Positions 10,835 to 21,620 are shown, counted from the first letter of the stretch. The stretch is DNA of 64,000 bases from Asterionellopsis glacialis (GCA_014885115.2 WKLE02002058.1:1-64000), one strand, 5' to 3'. Notes: generated by a model not told the origin, from the letters alone. Translations and numbers: made by a program.

Positions 10835-12082
10835 ATAGAATGATTTTAGAAAATTTTGGATTAAGAATAAAAATGTTGAAAATTGACTTTGGTGCATGAT
10901 AGTGCTTGTAAACAGCAACTATTTATGAATAAAGGTAAACGTAAAAGAAACTGAGCTACAATAGTTCATTTTCACCAGATGGCATGGCACAGAGAGCCAA
11001 CAAAAATATAATGGTACAAGGAATGAGAGACGAAACTAAAACAATGTGTCTATCAGCATGAAGCTGACTAGTGGTCAAATTTGGAAAGCGGACGATAGTG
11101 ACATCATCAAGAGACTGGAGTCATTGGATTTTTTGGAAGGGCAGGAGATGTGTGGTAGCACATGGTGCTTATGCATTTTTGTATTGGAAGAAACCATGAT
11201 CAAGGCAATTTTCCCCATGGAGTTAGGAAACGCTAAAAATAATTTGGTCGATATCTCAAACTTCGGCCATGCTAACATATACTAAAAAGATAAAATAAAA
11301 AAGCAAAACAAAATCTTTTGCGAATAGGAAGAATTATGACGTGTTCTGCTGAAGACAGAGGATTAGGATGTTATCGCAAGTTAGATTTTAGAAATATGAT
11401 TTATATTTTTGGAAAATAGTTTAGGATTGGTGTAGTATTTCTATCGCTCTGAACAACTTGTCTAGGACTAGAGGGCTGAGTCCTAGGACTGACACTCTAG
11501 TCTAGAGAGAAGACCTAAAATGAGCAAAACTCTCTAAAGAAAGGTCTAATTTAGGATTTAGGACCTCTCTCTAGAGAGACTTCTGAATTCATAGGATCGA
11601 CTGATGTCCCGAAGTCCCGCCCATCATGACCCATGACTCATGACATTGCCTGTCGGTCTGTCTGCCTGTCTGTATCATACCTACGTACCTGGTAGTCTAC
11701 ATTTTAGTTGACTAGGTATGACACATCTAGTCCTCTAGATTAGGACCCCACGAGGTATCTTCAGGTTGACAAGACGATCGAATGTCTCGACGGTGGTGTT
11801 GCTACGATGATTCCCAATCGACATATTATGGGTACCGGTACCAGGTAGGGTCCTCTCTAGTCTACGTACCAGGTATTGTCCGAATGGTCGTCGCAGACAT
11901 GGGGCACCTGCAACATTGAACATGTGGTTATCTTTCATCCATGCATCGTACGGTAAGAGGTGTCCTGAATGCAACACCATGGAAATGCAAGCGCAAAAGT
12001 GATTGTTTAGGATATTGGAGCGGATATTCCTGCAGTTCTGTTTTCATTGTACGGCTCCTTGCGTGGATAAAAACTAATAAAG
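10835..12082. other. Intergenic region rich in TAGGAC/CTCTAGAG motifs
   Basis: No convincing gene is present. An 80-codon frame at 11046-11285 has no recognisable features. From about 11450 to 11760 the DNA is packed with GTCCTA/TAGGAC and CTCTAGAG motifs. Exact TACCWGGTA sites occur at 11686, 11839 and 11867. The region lies upstream of the alpha/beta hydrolase gene and presumably includes its promoter. Confidence 0.5.
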
Positions 12083-13156
12083 ATGACAGCTGCAAAGAAG
12101 ATTCGTCGTATGTGTCCGACCCTTTTTTTCGTTTATGCCATATTTGCCAGCGCTCACCTCAAAAGCTGTCATGGGTTATCCTTGCCTATAAGCAACACTA
12201 TTTCATACATTGAAGGGCAGCGGTGTTTGTTTTTACCTAGAGGTTCTTCTGTTCGATCAGCAAACAAAGATAATGAAATAAAACCAACTCCTCCGCCATT
12301 GATACTTCTTGGTGGAATGGCACAAACTATAGCATCATGGGAAATAAATGGAAGGGCCTTATCAAGAGATCGTGATGTTTTGATTTATGAATGTATTGGA
12401 CAAGGCCAACCTTATCCAACAGTAGAATCCGAGAATAGAAATAATAATGGCGATGAATTGTATATAGATGTTTCTCTTCCAGCTCAAGCCGAAAAGTTAC
12501 AACAGACCATTACAAAGGCTTTCCCCAATGCAGATGAAGTTGATATAGTTGGATTTTCACTGGGTGGCCGTATTGCAATGGCGATGTGCACAATGCAGTG
12601 TCCTCATAATTACAAAATACGTCGATTGCATCTAACAGGTGTTGGAGCAGGACGGTCCCCACAGGGGCAAATTGTTGTAGAATCATGGCAAGATCTTTTA
12701 TCTCGTGATAATTTACGCGGATTTGCTTGGTCGACATTAATGTCAACATACTCATCAGAGTTTCTCGTAATGAATAAGGACAAAATCCAGTCTTGGGTTC
12801 AATTTATAGTTGATTCAAATACATCCAAGGGATTGCATGCATTGGCAATCCAAACTCAAATATCAGATGACCAAGATGCGTGGCATACTTTACAATTAGC
12901 AAATCGAATATCAACACTTGATAACCAAGTGCGACCTGAAGAAATTCGATTACTTGTGGGAGAGGACGATGGTATGGCCCCACTGGCTGAAGTACAAAAA
13001 CTTCACACTGAATTTTTAAACTGTAATCAGCAAATCCTGGAAGATAATGGAAACTATGCTAGCTTTGGTGTAATTGAAAACTCTGGACATGCATTGCCAA
13101 TGGAACAAGCCCGTTTGTGGCGAAGGGACGTCTTATCCTTTTTGGAAACTAAGTAG
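12083..13156 (+). CDS. Alpha/beta hydrolase fold protein, probably secretory or organelle targeted
   Basis: Single-exon gene of 357 codons from the ATG at 12083. A hydrophobic N-terminus (TLFFVYAIFASAHL, residues about 13-26) suggests a signal peptide or bipartite targeting leader. The catalytic triad of a serine hydrolase is visible. The nucleophile elbow is GFSLGG, with Ser159. An acidic residue lies in VGEDDG (Asp295 or Asp296). The histidine is His336 in NSGHALPMEQ. LLGGMAQT (about residues 75-82) occupies the oxyanion-loop position after the first core strand. The layout resembles MenH-like and epoxide-hydrolase-like subfamilies, but the substrate cannot be assigned. Length and motif order are normal for the superfamily. 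Confidence 0.8.
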   Translation: MTAAKKIRRMCPTLFFVYAIFASAHLKSCHGLSLPISNTISYIEGQRCLFLPRGSSVRSANKDNEIKPTPPPLILLGGMAQTIASWEINGRALSRDRDVLIYECIGQGQPYPTVESENRNNNGDELYIDVSLPAQAEKLQQTITKAFPNADEVDIVGFSLGGRIAMAMCTMQCPHNYKIRRLHLTGVGAGRSPQGQIVVESWQDLLSRDNLRGFAWSTLMSTYSSEFLVMNKDKIQSWVQFIVDSNTSKGLHALAIQTQISDDQDAWHTLQLANRISTLDNQVRPEEIRLLVGEDDGMAPLAEVQKLHTEFLNCNQQILEDNGNYASFGVIENSGHALPMEQARLWRRDVLSFLETK

Positions 13157-13579
13157 GGCGTACCTGTCAGGTGAGTCTGGAAGGGAACTTATCTGCATAA
13201 CTATGCAAGAACTCGCCCACTGGAATGGAAACATATTGTAAATGGATTTCAATTTCGCAGTATCCATGGCTTTTCACGGCACAGCACAAGATATATATGC
13301 AATAGCGTAATTTTAATGCATTCTACTTGTTTCGAAACCCTTGGAAAAACGGTATCATTTACAGTTATCACAAAATCTAGTGTTTGATTTTTATGGCATT
13401 CTCGTGCTTTAGAATTTACCATGAAAGTATGTGTGCTCCAAGCAGAGTAATAACGAACATAGAGTGGTATATATCCAGAATTCCAGTTACAGAATGTCCA
13501 ATTAAACCTATAGAACCTACTCATTTTGAAATGAATACTATACAATATACCAATATATTGTGCTGTCATTGCTGGTACT
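13157..13579. other. Intergenic region
   Basis: This is the 3' flank of the hydrolase gene, leading into the tandem repeat. It contains no recognisable gene or element; the frames present are short and featureless. Confidence 0.5.
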
Positions 13580-13995
13580 CAGTGTCGCTAGTATTTCATG
13601 GCCTGGCGATAAAGGAAGGGCCTTGAAGACACACAGACTGTAAACAGAACAGGCGACCATCTAAATGGCTGGGCAATTTCTTAACGTATATTCTATTGTT
13701 CATGTTTACGCATATACACAGTGTCGCTAAAATTTCATTGCCTGACCATCAAGGAAGGGCCTTGAAGACACATAGACTGTAAACAGAAAAGGCGACCATC
13801 TAAAGGGATGGACAACTTCTTAACGCATATTCTATAGCTCATTTTCACGCATACACCAGTGTCACAAGTATTTCATGTCCTGACCATCAAGGAAGGGCCT
13901 TGAAAACACACAGACTGTAAACAGAACAGCCGAACATGTAAAGGGAAGGATAATTTCTTAATGTGCAATATTCCATTGCTATGTTCACGCAAAAG
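13580..13995. repeat. Three-copy 138-bp tandem repeat with hairpin potential
   Basis: Three successive copies start at 13580, 13719 and 13857 with CAGTGTC, so the period is 138-139 bp. All copies retain AAGGAAGGGCCTTGAA and CAGACTGTAAACAGAA. In copies 2 and 3, TCAAGG and CCTTGA flank AAGGG as a perfect 6-bp inverted repeat. In copies 1 and 2, GTGTC near the start can pair with GACAC about 45 bases on, and CCAT(C)/(G)ATGG form a second small hairpin. Copy 3 is more diverged. This may be a simple minisatellite or a small array of structured non-coding RNA genes; the sequence alone does not decide. Confidence 0.85.
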
Positions 13996-14213
13996 CATAA
14001 CCACGATAAACAAAATATACAGTGCCATGGCAGAAAAGGTTAGTAGTCATATAGGATAGGTTGGTAGTGTTTGTAATTGAGAGCTAGTATTTTCAGTGTG
14101 GCAATTAGAAATATGCGTGTGTTGTATATGTAATAAAATGTATTATAGAGGTAGGTGAAACATTGTGTGACGAGGTACTAGCGAAGATTCATTCGATACC
14201 AACTGTATTGTGT

Positions 14214-14561
14214 TCAACAAGTAAGCTCGTTCTCAAATTTCATGGTTTCTTCATTCGCAACGGCACGTTCCTCATTTGTAATGACACGTTCTGTGTCAAG
14301 ATTTTTAATGAAATCAGTAATGGCTTTGGAAATTTCAGTAGATTTCCTCCTTTTTTGTCCTCTTGCTGTTGCCATGGAATTGAGAGATTGAGAACTGCCC
14401 AACGCTACCATACTCAAACTACTACCAAAACTTGACGTGGAGCTATTAAGCGAAAGTCTTTTGACATCATCAGACTTTTCTGACGGTTTCTTGTTTCCTC
14501 CAGACGTGTTGTTTCTCTGGAGTTCTACTCTCATTCGCTTCAAAGTTTCTTTAGAAAGCAT
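14214..14561 (-). CDS. Small hypothetical protein
   Basis: Single-exon frame of 115 codons starting at the ATG at 14561. It starts MLSKETLKRMRVELQRNN, has a Ser-rich middle (LNSSTSSFGSSLSMVALGSS) and a charged C-terminal helix-like segment (KAITDFIKNLDTERVITNEE). No family is recognised. The amphipathic ends and absence of simple-sequence artefacts favour a real gene, but support is limited to the open frame. Confidence 0.4.
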   Translation of the reverse strand: MLSKETLKRMRVELQRNNTSGGNKKPSEKSDDVKRLSLNSSTSSFGSSLSMVALGSSQSLNSMATARGQKRRKSTEISKAITDFIKNLDTERVITNEERAVANEETMKFENELTC

Positions 14562-15465
14562 GGTGCTGCAGTGTTTGATTTATATTGTTTTAACAAAACG
14601 ACTGTGTGCTTGAGTTATGAGAGACATAAAACGGTGTTGTTTTCGGAGTTGTTAAATTTATTGTGCCACAAGATGTCAAAAAGAGGATCTGCTCTCAGGA
14701 TTACCGGTGCTCCTTTCTCTCGAGAATTTAATAGATGTCCAAGAATGTTCAAAGCAAGAAAAAGATTCTTACGCAATTGGAATGTAATTAGGGAAAGCAG
14801 GCCATCTAATTATGACCATTCTTGGGCTCGCATATTTCTTTTATCGTAGGTACCGTAGTTAGCAAACATTATCCAGGATCAAAGAAGCAGTTTAATTCAG
14901 CCCCGCCTCTGGGGCGGGTCGCTCTGGGATGATCACTACTGACTACATACGAATTTTTTATACGAAGTCTCAGATCTCTTAAATAAATCAAGAAGAAATT
15001 CACAATATTTCTGACTCGTATGGTTTTCACCACTGTACTGATATAGTAGTCTACTAAGTGCGAATTCCAATATATATCAGGCAGGAAGGACCTTTCCCAA
15101 CATTCTGAAAACAGCTTTCTGGGATTCAATAAGGTATAGTTCAGTTCACTTCATACAAAAGGAAACGACAGATGACCGTACGGTACATTCCATTAGCTTT
15201 CAATTTTTCATAGGCAGTATTGAGTCAAGAGGACCAATTTTTTGCACGAATATGGAATGTTTTTTCTTTTTCCTGGTCGGTACTTAGGGTAGTAATTCAG
15301 TATCATCTGTTTTGTGCAACGTCAGCACATCTCCCGTAATACACCTGTACCATCCTACTACTGATTAAAAATGAACGTAGTCTCGTCTGTAACAGGCGGA
15401 GGCTTAACCTCAAAACATAAAGTACTGGCATTAAAACTGACAATTCTTTACTTTGTCAGTGCGTC
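14562..15465. other. Intergenic region
   Basis: There is no clear gene. A short plus-strand frame beginning at the ATG at 14673 encodes a basic peptide of 58 residues, but it has no recognisable features and may be chance. The rest is AT-rich unique sequence leading into the foldback element at 15466. Confidence 0.45.
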
Positions 15466-16235
15466 AGGCGGGTCCTTATCGTGTGACAAAAACAAGAACA
15501 AAACTGAACGTGTTTTGATAGACTGACAGACCAATTTCAGTTTTGCACTTTTGCCCAAAATTCCGTCCTTATCGCAAAACAAAAACAAAAACACGAGGGA
15601 TCGAAAACGTCTTGAACCAATCAGATTACTTCACTGAAAAATCTTATTATTGTTAGTCCTAATGTATTGGTACCAGGTACCAGTAAAAGACAGTCAGGTG
15701 GGGGGTTGCTCTCTGCGTACCTCGTACGGTAACAACAACAACCTTCCGTGAATTTTTGACTTGATACACATCGATCGACCATGATGATAAACAACAATCT
15801 TCCAATTCTATCCAACAACATGATCATCCAGCATCAAAATGAAAGGTTTATTGTTGCCTTGCTTGATTTTGTTTGTCTTGTTCTCGCGGTCGTGTTTCTT
15901 CGAATTCGAGACAAGAACGATATCGTTCGTCGAAAAAGTATTCGAAAAGAAGAAACAAAGACGATCCGCGCCAAAAATGAAGAGGCCGTGGTGTGTGTGT
16001 GTGGTTGTGTCTGAAAGTTCAGTTTTGTTTTTTAACTTGCCCGAGTACAAAACTGAGCTTCAGTTTTGTATTTTTGGAGGGTTCAGTTTTGTATTACAAA
16101 ACTGAAATTGGGCTAATAACCAGTTCATTTTTGTTTTTGTAACCCGATAAGGATGGAATTTTTGAAAAACAAAAACAAAACCGGTGTCTGTGCACGGTTT
16201 TGTTTTTATTTTTGTCGCGCGATAAGGACCCGCCT
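15466..16235. mobile_element. Foldback-like element with long inverted arms
   Basis: The left end reads AGGCGGGTCCTTATCG and the right end is its inverted copy, CGATAAGGACCCGCCT, ending at 16235. Each arm continues inward with A-rich blocks (GACAAAAACAAGAACAAAAC on the left, mirrored as GTTTTGTTTTTATTTTTGTC on the right). About 100 bp in, each arm repeats the CCTTATCG box (left about 15565-15575, right about 16145-16155) and then a TTTCAGTTTTG motif. The arms are roughly 130 bp each around a 500-bp middle that has no transposase. This fits a non-autonomous DNA transposon (MITE or foldback type). No convincing target-site duplication was identified. Confidence 0.7.
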
Positions 16236-16559
16236 CAGTATATATTTGTCCCGGATGTTTACCATGAAAAGGTAAACTAACCTGTATTTAATACCATATA
16301 TATTATAACGGTGCAGTTACAAATGTTAATCTGACTCACAAGATCCATTATGTTATGCTCGCCAAATGTAGAGTACCTGGTAAACTAGAATCACCGAGAT
16401 TTGTGATATCCCACATCTCTCATAATTTAACCTTCATCAATTAATCATTCCTATCATCGACTACGATACGTCATTCTGATCAGAGAGTTCGTTACTGGAT
16501 GAAAAACAAAACCAATTCACCAATCCATCAATTGACTGCAAAGGAAAAATGACGAATTA
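16236..16559. other. Spacer between foldback element and gag relic
   Basis: AT-rich sequence with one exact TACCWGGTA at 16374. It may contain the 5' leader or part of the LTR of the following retroelement relic. I could not find a matching downstream LTR or a clear primer-binding site. Confidence 0.35.
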
Positions 16560-19184
16560 AAGCTCAAGTGAAGGATTGGGCAAGACAAGAGAGAATCAAG
16601 AAAGAAACCAAAAACAAAGAAGAAGAAATTGCCAAATTTGGTTAGGCAAAGAAAGCCTTACACAAACTAGTGATCTTGTTGATATCACCTATTGTTCCTC
16701 CCCATCACAACAATCATTTGCTTCAATAAACTGTTACGAACAAAAACAAGACAAAAAACCCTATCAACGTTGTCAAATATTTGAATCACACCTTAAATCA
16801 TCCAAGCACAATTTCAAGCATTACATCAAGAACTTGTTTGCTCACATCAACATTGAACCATCATGAGTTTAACCACTGGAACAGTTCCCATCCATTACAA
16901 GTCTTCATATGACACAATTGGTCTAAAGGAACAAGAATTGCATCAAATACTAGCCAACAATTCAGTAATAAAACACAAGGTGTTAGTCTACCATGGCAAC
17001 AACATTGAAGGAGCATTCAAGACACTGATTGATTTTGATGAAGCATGTGAAGATCTACAATGGACCACAAACAACAAAAAACTAGTTGGTTTCCATAAAC
17101 TACTATGTGACACAGCTAGAGCCGATTAGGACTTAGTGCAACATCCAACACTAATGATTCCCTTACTGCTGTAAACAGGCTCAAGACATTCATCACATTG
17201 GAAGCACAAGAAACTCAATGAGAACACATCAAGAACCTCTTTAAAGACTATTCATTGACAGCTCATCAATTCTACCAATGGCTACAAATGTTGGTCAAAT
17301 ATTATGAATTTATGCTTCATAAAACTGGAGACATATCGGAAAAACAAAAATCAAGACTATTGTTTTCAAGGCCATACCAAAGGCATTTCAAGTCAAGTTC
17401 CATGATGCTGATAAACATCTTTCTGATGTTACGGTCATGCAATTAGTACAATACATGGACAATATTTGTGCAATTCATGACAGTGGCAATAAATGTTCAT
17501 CAACCAATGAATGTAATCAAGATGATCGCTCAAGAAGATCCAACAAGAAATTATGTGGTGATTTTCAATGTGCTCAGCACAATAATCATAACAACCATGA
17601 CTTTAGTTCTCATGATCATAACAATGATTGTTTGTTTCAATGCCATCACAACACTAATAGCAACCGGTCTTACAATTATTGTAATGCCTTATCTGCATAT
17701 GCCAAATATCCCATTCATGGAACTCACAAATGGCAACAGTGTTTTGATAATCCTAAAGTCAATAACTACTGCCCGGTTGACCAGCTCCTCCTACTAATTC
17801 CATGCCAGGAAATAGAAATAACACCAACAACTGCTGGGGCACAGGATACACTGGCCCAACACATGGTGAATCTCACCAAACACAACATCAACAGCAAAAA
17901 CCATCCACAGGGATTGGATCATCTGATGGAGCTAATGATGCTAGTCAAAGCAATATGAACATTCCAAGTAGTGGAGATGCGTACTATTTTGCTGGTGCAG
18001 TGCCTATCGAAGGCCAACATTTTGTGCACACTCCTTTAGCAAGACAAGTGTCTTTTGTCCTTTGCAGACAACAAAGGCAAGTTACCACTTTATTTATTAA
18101 CAAACATGCATGCTGTTTCCAGCCATCATTTTCAATGGTTAGGACTAAATGATTATTGTATTTCATTCTCAACACAGCCACTTAAACATCAATATGAACC
18201 ATTAGAAAGAACAACAGTAGGAACTACTTATGAATACAATTATTCCTCAGAGGAGGATAAGTTATTTGAGAGTTGTTCCAGGATTAGGTGGACCAACTTG
18301 TGACATATGGTCCGTAGACTCCACGTAGACCCAAAATTCATATTTTTGAATTATACACATATGCATTAATTAATAATTTTATATACTTTGAAATTTTTTT
18401 ATATATGTATTAATATTTTTATACTTATATACTACTGGAATATATACCCAGTATATATTCATACATGTATACATCATATTATGGCACGGCCAACTTGTAT
18501 CGGAATTAAATACAATGACGACCTGGCCGGTGCACTTTTGGGCATTGCAGGCTCCCTCAACTGACAAAAATTGGCTGTTGCACCCAGATCTCTTCTGATC
18601 AATCTTGCAAAATGGTGCTGTTTGTGGTAAGCTTCTGCATGGAACCGCACTAGTGGTTGTTAGGTAAAAATGGCTGGTTGTTGAGAAATCAGTACTGTAA
18701 AATGGTACATCTGTCCATCCTCACAAAAAAATAACATGTAAAATTACTATCTTTGATTAATTTGATTAAAAAAAGATTTTTTTGTCACAGTCCAGTACTG
18801 GACTGGTCCACCTAATCCTGGAACAACTCTTGAGAGCTATGATAATGTGCCTACAGAGAGACCAATTCAGGCTGACGTTTCTCCAACTACAATACTAATT
18901 TTAAAATCAATTCAACATCACAATCACAATGCCAATCGACCTTTTTTAGCCCTGCTTGATAGTGGTGGCTCACACACAATGATTAATTCCTGATGCCTAC
19001 CAAAAGGTGTTACACCCACTACATTATTGCATTCTATTGCCTTTTCAACCACTGCTGGAAAACTCAATGCATCCAGGGTAGTCCATCTTAGGGACATAAA
19101 ACTCCCAGAATTTTCAAAATCAAGGACTATTCATAATGAAACAGCCTTCATATTTGATGATGCAAATATGAAATTTGACATCAT
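16560..19184 (+). pseudogene. Decayed LTR-retrotransposon gag and aspartic protease region
   Basis: A long stretch of plus-strand coding character is broken by several stops and frame changes. The 5' part is charged and coiled-coil-like. The middle (from about 16863) reads as a gag-like region, followed by an Asn/His/Cys-rich stretch around 17540-17660. Downstream at about 18949-18985 is the retropepsin signature LLDSGGSHTMI, which places the relic in the Gag-Pro part of a retroelement polyprotein. The body is interrupted at 18270-18829 by an inverted-repeat element and ends abruptly at 19185 against a second copy of that element. No reverse transcriptase or integrase is present, so the copy is incomplete and inactive. 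Confidence 0.7.
18270..18829. mobile_element. 560-bp inverted-terminal-repeat element with TTGA target duplication
   Basis: The left terminus starts GAGTTGTTCCAGGATTAGGT and the right terminus is its exact inverted copy; the match runs for 26 bp, through GGACCA. TTGA lies directly on both sides (18266-18269 and 18830-18833). The interior is AT-rich and non-coding. The element sits within the gag-protease relic. Removing it together with one TTGA joins the flanking frames without a stop, which shows that this is a real insertion with correctly placed ends. It lacks a transposase and is therefore a MITE-type element. The superfamily is not assigned; a 4-bp duplication recalls piggyBac, but piggyBac uses TTAA. 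Confidence 0.85.
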
Positions 19185-19395
19185 GAGTTGTTCCAGGATT
19201 AGGTGGACCAACTTGTGACATTTGGTCCGTAGACTCCACGTAGACCCAAAAATCATATTTTAAAATTATAAACATATTCATGAACCAATAATTTTATACA
19301 CTTCAAAAAATCATTATATATGTATCTATTTTTTTATAGTTTTATGATACTAGAATATACACCTCATATATATCCATATGTTAATATTGTATATA
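19185..19395. mobile_element. Partial second copy of the same inverted-repeat element
   Basis: From 19185 the sequence again starts GAGTTGTTCCAGGATTAGGT and follows the first copy for about 210 bp, including TCCGTAGACTCCACGTAGAC and the AT-rich segment, with scattered differences. Similarity fades near 19395. No matching right terminus was found downstream, so this copy is either truncated or the left end of a longer, diverged element. It cuts off the protease region of the gag relic. Confidence 0.8.
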
Positions 19396-19502
19396 AGTAA
19401 ACGGCTGACTTGCTGAACCTGAACCGTGACTGAGAACATGACGTATTGATGACGTTAGGACTCCCTTTGCTAACGATGTTGTGGCTGAGAATTCTATGGC
19501 TC

Positions 19503-19976
19503 TCAGTGTGCAGAAAGGCTTGCTTCATCATCAATTTCCTCATTTTCACTCTCAAAATCTTCGTCCGACGATGACAACTCACAATGATCAAGTAAGTCCC
19601 TCTTGTGTATTTCCTCTAAGATAGCATCATGGAATGCATCACCCACTCTCATTGCATTTTGTTTTTTTGCATTTTTAACATCACATGTCCTTGGTAGTTT
19701 GTTAGTGCTGCTGATGGGTTCAAGTTCAATATCTGTCGCGACGACCTGCTTCATTCGCACAGTAGTCAAAATTTCCGTAGAAATGTACCATTGCTTTGCC
19801 CTGGGAATACGGTTGAAGTACCTTCCCTCACAAACCAATTCACCAGTTTTGAGGACAACAGGAGGTTTAAATTCCTCCAGCACTGTATCTTCCTGCAATG
19901 TGTATGGGACTGAATCCCACTTCACCAAATAATAACCATCTGCATCAGGATCATGGGAGGTTCTCAAAAACAGCTA
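19503..19976 (-). pseudogene. Orphan reading-frame fragment, possibly transposon derived
   Basis: Open minus-strand frame of about 155 codons with no ATG near its start. A stop codon lies immediately upstream at 19974-19976. The peptide contains ADGYYLVKWDSVPYTLQED, which has a chromodomain-like look, then GELVCEGRYFNRIPRAKQWY, and ends in an acidic tail (SSSDEDFESENEE). Its place directly next to the partial inverted-repeat element suggests it may be a remnant of a transposase or accessory protein of a longer relative. I do not recognise the family with confidence. Confidence 0.35.
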
Positions 19977-21468
19977 AAACGAGCCTGCATGCCATTGGAT
20001 GAGATTTTCGCGCGATGTAATTTTGGTGGCTGAGAGGCGGCAAGTCGAAAACAGCTAAAGGTTGGGCATTACTATACAGTTAGTAGGATCTCTCATGAGA
20101 GATATATCTCATTTGAGAATTTCTGGTGGTTCGAGGGTTAATGTTGGCTTTCGGAGAAATATTGTTTTTTCAAGTGTATTATATAAAAAAACAGGTACCC
20201 AGGTATTCATTGCCTTTGCAATACCTCATACGAATTTCCACTAAACTAGTTGCTGCTTATTTGAGGGTGAGTGAGTTTGTGAATAATTAATATTTTAGCG
20301 AGTGATGCGTCATTCTATAGTTCAAACATAGGAAGATTTATATCATACAACATGATATTCAATGAATACTATCAGAAAGAGACAATCCTAATATTTGATA
20401 CACTTTACGTGAAAAATTATTTTACAAATATATTGGACGACGAGTAAAATTCTGATCTTGAAAGTATTTTGTTACACTATGTATCATAATAGTATAAGCA
20501 TTCATATTCACACTCTTACACGTTACCCCTGATAATGCAGATGATAGTAGTAGTTCCTACCTCTAGGAGCGGGATTATAATACTTACTTAGCGGAAAGAA
20601 ACCAGATTTTGCATCGACCTTGTATTGTACCTGCTGGTACATGGTCCTGTTTCTATCTGCCTTCTCTAACTCCTACAGTGCCAGTTTTGCCGGACTATTG
20701 TTTTTGTACCTGTACCGTTTTTTCTTATAAGGTAGTCCTATCATTCAACCTACGGTGACAGTAGGACCTAAGGTCTTATCTATTTAAAGGATTAGCACAT
20801 CAGAATAGATTTGTATTCTATCACACGTGAGCTAGGACTTGCCAGGTAGACAATGCACCTTAAATATTGCCTCGAACTGTACCTGGTACATTCGAATTGC
20901 TTCCGCTGACCACTGGAACACGATAGTTATTAGTAGAAAGATTTCGAGCAATTTAACAGTACTATAAGGAATTCCCGGCGAATGCTAAAGAACACCATTT
21001 TGTTTTAATAAAAAAGAAAGAAACAAGTGGTATTCGCAAGGCCATAAGGAAGAGTTTTTCCTCACTCGAACACTTTAACGCAATGAAGGTACTGTATTTA
21101 GTAAGGATGAGCCTGACTCCGAATACATCATCCACCAAAATGGTCGGTTGGATCAATTTAAAAGGAACAATTTTCCTTTACGCATAAAACCTGTCAATGA
21201 GTCATCTCTACGATGGGTGGATAAATTACATAAAAGTTCTATTTCTGGTTTCTCTCGCCTCTGTGAGTTCCGTTTTTATTCTGCTGGTATCTGGTATCAC
21301 TTAATCGTGAATGAGAACCCATCGGACAGAGTGAAATATTTTTATTACGGGGTCCACACAACCAATTTATGTACAGTACAATCTGAAGGTTTTCATTTTG
21401 TATTGCTATAACGAATAATTTGTTTAAAAAATTGTCTCGAAGAATTAAAAAAGTTACATACGTTAAAA
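19977..21468. other. Intergenic region
   Basis: No gene is recognised. The 12-base string AAAACAGCTAAA occurs near 19967 and again near 20048, a short direct repeat beside the orphan frame. One exact TACCWGGTA site lies at 20880. Several GTCCTA/TAGGAC motifs lie between 20570 and 20840. The frames on both strands are short and featureless. Confidence 0.45.
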
Positions 21469-21620
21469 CTACAAATTTGAATTATGCTGGACCGGGGGGG
21501 AAATCAACGATTTCGACACATTAATAGGTGAAAGCTGTTTCTGTTGGGCTGCTATCGAAAGCGTTTTCTCCGTGTCTTGGAAACCAGCACAATAGATATG
21601 AACGACGCTGGTAGCGTTGT
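21469..21620 (-). CDS. Possible terminal exon of an unrecognised gene
   Basis: A minus-strand frame follows a good acceptor (TTTTTCATGCAG|AC, exon starting at 21620). It encodes about 50 residues ending at 21469, including TSVVHIYCAGFQDTEKTLSI. The peptide composition looks like real protein. A candidate first exon with an ATG lies at 22163 on the same strand, starting MSQRQILLCFLAPKP, but I could not join the two by a convincing donor. Treat this as a tentative partial gene. Confidence 0.25.

Noticed and set aside
11046..11285. 79-codon plus-strand frame
   Set aside because: It has an ATG, but no recognisable features or splice context, and sits in repeat-rich intergenic DNA.
20120..20140. 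GGTTCGAGGGTTAA, resembling a tRNA B box
   Set aside because: There is no matching A box or cloverleaf around it. No tRNA gene was found anywhere in the window.
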